From CABMGU01 sp964508495 (GTDB lineage: Archaea > Nanobdellota > Nanobdellia > Woesearchaeales > ARS49), in contig CAZDUA010000008.1 of NCBI GenBank assembly GCA_964508495.1, positions 1-9,142 on the forward strand: DNA of 9,142 bases, read 5' to 3'. The translations under genes and the position numbers were made by a program. Below are positions 5,017 through 9,142 of this stretch, one piece after another; the stretch's first letter is position 1; each line of letters opens with the position of its first letter. A model generated the notes under the pieces. It did not search any database. It saw only the letters and a list, made by a program, of their open reading frames with translations, and was not told the DNA's origin.

Positions 5017-5693
5017 AATGCCATATTTATTTGTTCAGGCACGGCCAGACGCATTTCAATAAGAGGAAGATGTTTACTGGCTGGAAGGATGCCATTTGGA
5101 CGCGCAAGGGAAAACAGAATGCGGGTCTTGTTGCTAAGAAATTGAGAAATAGGCGCATTGATGTTGCTTTTTCTTCAAGTTTGACGCGTTCTAAGGAGAC
5201 TTTGAGGGAAGTTTTGAAGTTTCATCGTGGCGTGCTTGTTTTTCGTGATGATAGGATGCTTGAGCGTTGTTATGGTGAATTGCAGGGCCATTCTCATGCT
5301 GCTTTCATCAGAAAGTACGGCAAGGCGTTGTATGATAATTATCATCGTGCTTATAATTTTCCGCCTCTGAATGGTGAGAGTGTTAAGATGGTGGAAGGAA
5401 GAGTGCGTTCTTTTCTGAAAGATCTTATTGTTTTCATAAAGAAATACAAGGTTAATGTAGCTATTTCAGCTCATGGCAATAGCATGCGTCCTTTCAGGCG
5501 TTATTTTGAGAAGGTGTCTATTGATGAAATGATGAAGTGGGAAATGCCGTATGACGATTATTTTGAGTACGTGGTTGATGCTTCGGGTAAAGCACAAACG
5601 CCTAGTAAGAAATCATGGAAAAGTGTTTTGTTGCCTGCTCACGTTAAATTAGCGTCCGATAAGCATAATGTTCTTAGGAAGTATTACCGGTAA
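5013..5693 (+). CDS. Phosphoglycerate mutase, cofactor-dependent type (histidine phosphatase superfamily)
   Basis: A 226-residue protein expected to interconvert 3- and 2-phosphoglycerate through a phosphohistidine. RHG at 9-11 gives catalytic H10, FTGWKDAIWTRKG (21-33) matches the dPGM substrate loop, R59 lies in SSSLTRSKET, E84 in LERCYGELQG is the general acid/base region, PPLNGESV (117-124) matches the dPGM PPGGES loop, and AHGNSMRP (153-160) carries the second histidine H154. These dPGM-specific loops favour a mutase over a generic phosphatase, but activity on another sugar phosphate cannot be excluded. The start ATG overlaps the glycogen synthase stop (ATGA), so the two are translationally coupled. 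The stop codon end overlaps the convergent IMPase-like gene by 20 bases. Most archaea use cofactor-independent mutases, so this type is less common in that domain. Confidence 0.88.
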   Translation: MKCHIYLFRHGQTHFNKRKMFTGWKDAIWTRKGKQNAGLVAKKLRNRRIDVAFSSSLTRSKETLREVLKFHRGVLVFRDDRMLERCYGELQGHSHAAFIRKYGKALYDNYHRAYNFPPLNGESVKMVEGRVRSFLKDLIVFIKKYKVNVAISAHGNSMRPFRRYFEKVSIDEMMKWEMPYDDYFEYVVDASGKAQTPSKKSWKSVLLPAHVKLASDKHNVLRKYYR

Positions 5694-6429
5694 GATTGAG
5701 TATTTTGTTGTGTATTTTTCCGTTGCTCGCTATTGCTCCGTCTGAGCGTAAGTTCCATGGTTTTCCTTCGCAATCTGTTAGTTTTCCGCCGGCCTCGAGT
5801 ACTATTATGCTTCCTGCTCCATAGCCGTATGGGTCATTGCCGTGTAGTTTTATTCTTGCAGTAAATCTTCCGCACGCCACGTATGCCAGTTCTACTCCTG
5901 CGCATCCCATGTTGCGTATTAGTGTTTTGCTTAGCGGTATTTGGAGCAAGTGGTGTGATGGCCCTGCAAAGAATGATTTTAGCAGGTCTGTGTCTTTGTT
6001 GACGTGTATTCTTTTGCCGTTCAAGTATGCTCCTTTTCCTTTTGACGCGTAGAATAATTCTTTTGTTTCTGGCGCGTAGATTGCTCCTATGTATGGTTTC
6101 ATTTTGTAAAACAGTCCTATGTTTACTGCCCAGATTGGCAGGTGGTGTGCGTAGTTGAGCGTGCCTTCTAATGGGTCTATTATCCATAGATAATCAGAGT
6201 CTTTGTGGTGGTGTCCTGTTTCTTCTGTAAGTATGTCGTGTTGGGGATATTTTTGCCTGATTCTTTTCATTATGTATTGTTCTGACTTTATGTCTGCGTC
6301 AAGTGCGAAGTCGCCTTGTTGTTTGTAATTGGCTATTTTTGCTTTTGCGTGCATTTTTTGTAGAAGTTGTGCACTTTCTTTTGCTAGTTTTATAGCAAAT
6401 TCAAGCAAACTTGATTGTTTTTCCTGCAT
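5674..6429 (-). CDS. Inositol monophosphatase-superfamily phosphatase with altered metal site
   Basis: A 251-residue member of the IMPase/FBPase-like superfamily, Mg-dependent phosphatases that in archaea often act on inositol-1-phosphate and fructose-1,6-bisphosphate. Visible motifs: GDFALDADIKSE (39-50), ILTEET with E70 (66-71), WIIDPLEGTLNY (82-93), AYVACGR (182-188) and DPYGYGAGSIIVLEAGG (199-215). The second aspartate of the usual DPxDGT is Glu (E88), and the usual W/Y-D-x-A-A-G aspartate is Gly (G202), so two of the metal-ligand positions differ. The ATG at 6429 is preferred: a longer frame exists only through a TTG at 6447, and a GGAAGG site precedes the ATG. It overlaps the end of enolase by 29 bases, so the two are likely one operon. 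Next to glycolytic genes, a fructose-bisphosphatase role would fit, but the altered site makes substrate and activity uncertain. Confidence 0.88.
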   Translation of the reverse strand: MQEKQSSLLEFAIKLAKESAQLLQKMHAKAKIANYKQQGDFALDADIKSEQYIMKRIRQKYPQHDILTEETGHHHKDSDYLWIIDPLEGTLNYAHHLPIWAVNIGLFYKMKPYIGAIYAPETKELFYASKGKGAYLNGKRIHVNKDTDLLKSFFAGPSHHLLQIPLSKTLIRNMGCAGVELAYVACGRFTARIKLHGNDPYGYGAGSIIVLEAGGKLTDCEGKPWNLRSDGAIASNGKIHNKILNLTGNTS

Positions 6430-7663
6430 ATGTCGCTTTCCTTCCAAGTTGTTCTTCTATTCTGAGTAATTGATTGTACTTTGCAAGTCTTTCTCCTCTG
6501 CATGGCGCTCCTGATTTTATTTGTCCCGCGTTTATTCCGACTGCTAAATCCGCGATGAAGTTGTCTTCTGTTTCTCCGCTTCTGTGAGAGACCATTACGT
6601 TCCAGTCATGTTTTACTGCCAGACGGGCCGCTCTTAGCGCTTCTGTTATTGTTCCTATTTGGTTTATCTTTAACAATAAGCAATTGCAGCTGTCGTGTAT
6701 TATCGCTTTTTGTACTCTTTTTGGGTTTGTTACTAATAAGTCATCGCCAACTATTTGCGTATCTTTCAACTTTTTGTTTAGCTTGGCGAAATTATCGAAA
6801 TCCTCTTCATAGTATGGGTCCTCTATGCTGACCAGGGGATAATTATTTACTAGTTCTTCGTATTTTTCTGCGAGCTCGGTTGGCCTGTATTCTTGTCCTT
6901 CGAGATAGTAGACGCCGTCTCTCCAGTTTGTTGTTGCCGCGCAGTCTATTCCTAGCTTGACTTTTTTCCAATAGCCCAATTTTATTATTGCGTCAGTGAT
7001 GTAGTCAAATGGTTCTTCCATGCAGGTTAATGGAGGGGCGAATCCGCCTTCGTCTCCGACGTTTATTGCTGTTTTGCCAAAATGGTTTTCTAAATTCTTT
7101 TTCAAAGTGTGATATATCTCGCTTCCTATCTGGAGTGCTTCTGAAAAGCTTTTTGCTCCGACTGGCAGTATCATGTATTCTTGTATGTCGAGTTTGTTGC
7201 CGGCGTGTTTTCCGCCGTTTATTATGTTGAACGCTGGCACTGGCAGTGTGAACTTTTTGTTTTCGTACAATCCGCCTAAATATTCGTACAATGGCTGTTC
7301 TCCCGCGCCTGCTCTTGCTGCTGCCATGCTTACTGCGAGCATCGCGTTTGCGCCAATTTTGTTTTTGTTCGTTGTTCCGTCTATTTTTATCATCAGTTCG
7401 TCGATATCTTCCTGGATTATGGTTCTTCCTTTGAGTCTTTTTGCTAGAATTAAATTAATGTTTTTTACTGCTCTTTGTACTCCGTTTCCTAGAAATGCTT
7501 TGCCGCCATCTCTGAGCTCGAGTGCTTCGTGCACTCCCGTGCTTGCTCCTGATGGCACGCTTGCCCTGAATATTCCTTGTTCAGTCTTTATGTCGCATTC
7601 TACTGTGGGGTTTCCTCTGCTGTCTAGAACTTGTCGTGCTTTGACTGCTAGTATTTTTGACAT
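6401..7663 (-). CDS. eno: Enolase (phosphopyruvate hydratase)
   Basis: A complete 420-residue enolase, catalysing 2-phosphoglycerate to phosphoenolpyruvate plus water in glycolysis and the reverse in gluconeogenesis. The N-terminal domain opens with ARQVLDSRGNPTVECD (9-24) and the mobile loop SGASTG (38-43). The barrel domain shows GGKHAGN with H153, E162, GDEGGFAPP with E205 (203-211), metal ligands D240 (GIDCAAT), E281 (SIEDP) and D307 (GDDLLVT), catalytic K332 (LLKINQIGT), the signature VSHRSGETED (358-367) and K383 (IKSGAP). Length is typical of the family. It leads a leftward pair with the overlapping IMPase-like gene and faces phosphoglycerate mutase, the preceding step of the pathway. 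Start at ATG 7663 agrees with the conserved N-terminus, with a purine-rich AGAGGA just upstream. Confidence 0.98.
   Translation of the reverse strand: MSKILAVKARQVLDSRGNPTVECDIKTEQGIFRASVPSGASTGVHEALELRDGGKAFLGNGVQRAVKNINLILAKRLKGRTIIQEDIDELMIKIDGTTNKNKIGANAMLAVSMAAARAGAGEQPLYEYLGGLYENKKFTLPVPAFNIINGGKHAGNKLDIQEYMILPVGAKSFSEALQIGSEIYHTLKKNLENHFGKTAINVGDEGGFAPPLTCMEEPFDYITDAIIKLGYWKKVKLGIDCAATTNWRDGVYYLEGQEYRPTELAEKYEELVNNYPLVSIEDPYYEEDFDNFAKLNKKLKDTQIVGDDLLVTNPKRVQKAIIHDSCNCLLLKINQIGTITEALRAARLAVKHDWNVMVSHRSGETEDNFIADLAVGINAGQIKSGAPCRGERLAKYNQLLRIEEQLGRKATYAGKTIKFA
6436..6445 (-). promoter_or_regulatory. Shine-Dalgarno-like site deciding the IMPase-like start
   Basis: On the minus strand GGAAGGAAAG lies inside the last codons of enolase and about 10 bases before ATG at 6429. 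It supports that ATG over the upstream in-frame TTG at 6447, which the site itself overlaps. Confidence 0.55.
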
Positions 7664-7693
7664 TTTCCTCTTTTTGTGCTTATTATAAGAAAT

Positions 7694-7706
7694 GGGTTTT
7701 AAAAGG
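7694..7706 (-). promoter_or_regulatory. TATA-like promoter for enolase
   Basis: Minus-strand CCTTTTAAAACCC lies 31-43 bases before the enolase ATG and predicts a short leader of about ten bases containing AGAGGA. A second AT-rich element nearer the gene (7680-7690, CTTATAATAAG) is an alternative but is rather close to the start codon. Confidence 0.4.
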
Positions 7707-7717
7707 TTGTTGTTTGG

Positions 7718-7730
7718 AAAGATTTTAATA
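7718..7730 (+). promoter_or_regulatory. TATA promoter for the secreted cysteine-rich protein
   Basis: AAAGATTTTAATA is centred about 29 bases before ATG at 7753 with no Shine-Dalgarno sequence following, again predicting a leaderless mRNA. It is back to back with the enolase promoter within an 89-base intergenic gap. Confidence 0.52.
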
Positions 7731-7752
7731 CTGAATTCTGTTGTTATAGCTT

Positions 7753-9003
7753 ATGAAAATAGAGGTATTGTTGTTCTTGTTATTGTTGCCTATTGTTTCT
7801 GCTCAGAATTATAATATCGATCCTGGCATCAATCAAAATGTCGCATATTGCAGTGAGGGTTTTACGCAGTGCGATGGTAATGCTTTTCAGATGTGTGTGA
7901 ATGCCAACTGGCAGACAACCGAGCAGTGCGAATTCGGGTGTTCCGGTCAGGGGTGCGATTCGTCTCCAGCTAACCAACCTCCTGAATATGAGCAGCCACC
8001 GGCAGAATACGTTCATCTGCAAGTTTGTATGGGCGGAAAGACGCATTGTGATGGGCAAAAGTTTCAGATGTGCGTGAATAATGCGTGGCAGACGCAGCAG
8101 ACGTGCGGTAAATATCAACAATGTACTGAAAAAGGGTGTGCTTCCATTACATGTGAGGATAAATGTGAGAACGCATTGAACGAATGCATTAAATCTGCCA
8201 GCGGCTTGTTCAGCATGTCCGACAGAATCAATGCAAAGGTTGGGTGTGAGAAGGCCTATGGCAAATGCCTTGAGGCCTGCGGAATAATTCCTCCTGAAGC
8301 AATGCCTGTTGTTGCACCGCCCAAATATGTCCTGCCTGTTGAGCCAACTCCTTCGCCGCATGTTGAATCTGTAGAGGTTGAGCCCTTGGAGATTGATGAG
8401 CGGGAAACGACGTCAAAGCCTGGCGAGGGAGATAAGCCGGTAGTTGAAAAACCTCAGGGAATAATCGGTAAGATATTTGACTTCTTTAAGAGCTTGTTTG
8501 GTTTTGGCAAAAAGCTCACTTGTCCTGAGGAGTGCGAGAAATCATATGATGATTGTGTGAAAGAGGCGAATAAGTTGTTTAGCATTGCTGATCGTGTGAA
8601 GGCGAAGTATTGGTGCCAAGAGGCTAATACTGCGTGCCTTGATTCTTGTGAAGAAAAGGAACCTGAATTAGGGAGATTGAGAGAACCGCCGATTGCACCG
8701 CCAGAAAAAGTTGAAGAAACCATCGTTATGCCTGAGGGTGAGAAATCTAAGGGAGAATTGCCTTCCAGTGTTTCAAAACCAATAATTGTCCCTCCGTCTG
8801 GTGATGAGTCTATGCCGGAACTCACGTGTCGTGGATTGTGTGCGAAATCTTATGATGGGTGTATAAAGGAGGCAAATAAGTTGTTTAGCATAGCTGATCG
8901 TATGAAGGCGAAGTATTGGTGCCAAGAGGCTAATACTGCGTGTCTTGATGATTGTAAAAAAGAGGAAATGAAACTGCCCCTGGAAGCAATGCCTTCTATC
9001 TAA
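7753..9003 (+). CDS. Secreted multi-module cysteine-rich protein
   Basis: A 416-residue protein with a Sec signal peptide (MKIEVLLFLLLLPIVSA, cut probably after A17; no lipobox). The mature part has five six-cysteine modules: two of type A (residues 33-68 and 92-129, CDGxxFQMCVNxxWQT) and three of type B (134-176, 257-299 and 359-401, C-x3-C-x6-C-x19-C-x6-C-x3-C). All 30 cysteines fall in modules, so each likely has three disulfides. Linkers are long and rich in Pro, Glu, Val and Lys. Just before the second B module an amphipathic helix (237-254, IIGKIFDFFKSLFGFGKK) may bind a membrane or partner. No C-terminal anchor follows; the protein ends in a linker-like tail (PLEAMPSI) that echoes PPEAMPVV after the first B module. 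Type A resembles Cys-rich modules common in archaeal surface proteins; I cannot name type B. A surface or host-contact role is inference. Confidence 0.88.
   Translation: MKIEVLLFLLLLPIVSAQNYNIDPGINQNVAYCSEGFTQCDGNAFQMCVNANWQTTEQCEFGCSGQGCDSSPANQPPEYEQPPAEYVHLQVCMGGKTHCDGQKFQMCVNNAWQTQQTCGKYQQCTEKGCASITCEDKCENALNECIKSASGLFSMSDRINAKVGCEKAYGKCLEACGIIPPEAMPVVAPPKYVLPVEPTPSPHVESVEVEPLEIDERETTSKPGEGDKPVVEKPQGIIGKIFDFFKSLFGFGKKLTCPEECEKSYDDCVKEANKLFSIADRVKAKYWCQEANTACLDSCEEKEPELGRLREPPIAPPEKVEETIVMPEGEKSKGELPSSVSKPIIVPPSGDESMPELTCRGLCAKSYDGCIKEANKLFSIADRMKAKYWCQEANTACLDDCKKEEMKLPLEAMPSI
7849..7956 (+). repeat. Type A cysteine module, copy 1
   Basis: Residues 33-68 of the secreted protein: C-x6-C-x7-C-x10-C-x3-C-x4-C, with CDGNAFQMCVN and WQT shared with copy 2. 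It directly follows the mature N-terminus. Confidence 0.8.
8026..8139 (+). repeat. Type A cysteine module, copy 2
   Basis: Residues 92-129: C-x6-C-x7-C-x10-C-x5-C-x4-C. The CDGQKFQMCVN and AWQT core matches copy 1; the only length change is between cysteines 4 and 5. Confidence 0.8.
8152..8280 (+). repeat. Type B cysteine module, copy 1 (divergent)
   Basis: Residues 134-176, 43 residues from first to last cysteine with spacing 3-6-19-6-3. It keeps LFSMSDRINAK in the centre but differs from copies 2 and 3 at many other positions, so it is the older branch. Confidence 0.8.
8521..8649 (+). repeat. Type B cysteine module, copy 2
   Basis: Residues 257-299 with the same 3-6-19-6-3 cysteine spacing. 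By eye 110 of 129 bases match copy 3, including 40 identical bases at 8597-8636. Confidence 0.85.
8827..8955 (+). repeat. Type B cysteine module, copy 3
   Basis: Residues 359-401, offset exactly 306 bases (102 codons) from copy 2. The 40-base identical block is at 8903-8942. A recent in-frame duplication of module plus linker explains the pair. Confidence 0.85.
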
Positions 9004-9142
9004 CCTATATAGTCAGTATCTTCGCCTTTCTTTTTCTTTATTCTTTGTTTGATTATGTCTATTGTTCTTGCTCCGAGCTCGTTTTCTATGTCTGCGAGTT
9101 CTTGTTCGAGCAATTTTATGTTTATGTCAGTGTGCAGTTTTC
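9000..9142 (-). CDS. Unidentified protein, C-terminal fragment (runs off right edge)
   Basis: Reading leftward from the window edge in the one open frame gives 46 residues ending at TAG (9002-9000). The segment is highly charged and helical (for example LLEQELADIENELGARTIDI, then QRIKKKKGED) and finishes TDYIG. It looks like a coiled coil with a basic tail. The other two frames of this strand contain early stops, and the stop overlaps the TAA of the convergent secreted protein by 4 bases, matching the tight convergent packing seen at 5674-5693. Too little is visible to name a family. Confidence 0.6.
   Translation of the reverse strand, partial: KLHTDINIKLLEQELADIENELGARTIDIIKQRIKKKKGEDTDYIG

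Noticed and set aside
6430..6447. Longer IMPase-like protein from TTG at 6447
   Set aside because: It adds six residues with no family support and overlaps the ribosome binding site for the ATG at 6429.
7173..7688. Plus-strand open frame of 171 codons opposite the enolase start
   Set aside because: It is a frame shadow of enolase; the enolase motifs on the other strand are unambiguous.
7780..8361. Minus-strand open frame of 193 codons within the secreted protein gene
   Set aside because: It is antisense to the signal peptide and cysteine modules, whose repeats prove the plus-strand frame.
8521..8955. Repeats as a CRISPR-like or mobile-element signature
   Set aside because: The repeats are in-frame coding modules with preserved cysteines; no short regular direct repeats with unique spacers, transposase or terminal inverted repeats are seen.

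Overview
The window looks like a compact archaeal chromosome segment, most plausibly from a DPANN-type lineage (Woesearchaeota/Nanoarchaeota-like). Reasons: archaeal TATA-type promoters lie about 25-30 bases before most start codons, which implies leaderless mRNAs; genes are short and tightly packed, with both ATGA-type and convergent overlaps; T-rich tracts follow genes in place of bacterial hairpin terminators; and there are many small secreted or membrane-anchored proteins of unknown function. The phylum is an inference from gene content, not proven by a marker gene.

Left part (1-1780). The first 95 bases hold the start of a leftward 8-oxoguanine DNA glycosylase-like gene, divergent from an unrecognised 253-residue soluble protein (185-946). 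Next come a Pro/Gln-rich protein with a C-terminal coiled coil (984-1355) and, overlapping it by 19 bases, a clear lipoprotein signal peptidase II (lspA, 1337-1780) with both catalytic Asp motifs. LspA is a bacterial-type enzyme and is unexpected in an archaeon.

Middle part (1781-3231). Two tandem paralogues (1850-2305 and 2444-3055) share a 24-residue hydrophobic N-terminal segment that is identical in protein but differs at 11 of 24 codons, followed by unrelated C-terminal domains. They have strong Shine-Dalgarno sites and leadered mRNAs, unlike the likely leaderless genes around them, and T-rich terminators follow each. A 28-codon single-pass membrane microprotein (3102-3188) lies before the next gene.

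Central metabolism part (3232-7663). A GT3-type (eukaryote-like) glycogen synthase is translationally coupled to a phosphoglycerate mutase of the histidine phosphatase family. Facing them on the other strand are enolase and an inositol-monophosphatase-superfamily protein, which form an overlapping pair. The mutase and enolase are consecutive steps of lower glycolysis/gluconeogenesis, and glycogen synthase is the storage branch, so this block probably serves carbon storage and trioses-to-hexose flux. The IMPase-like protein lacks one canonical metal ligand and has another substituted, so its substrate is open.

Right part (7664-9142). A secreted 416-residue protein starts divergently from enolase. 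It carries five six-cysteine modules of two kinds (two of one, three of the other; 30 cysteines, none outside modules) joined by Pro/Glu-rich linkers. It overlaps by 4 bases the C-terminal end of an unidentified leftward gene that runs off the window. No tRNA, rRNA, CRISPR array, transposase or insertion sequence was seen.
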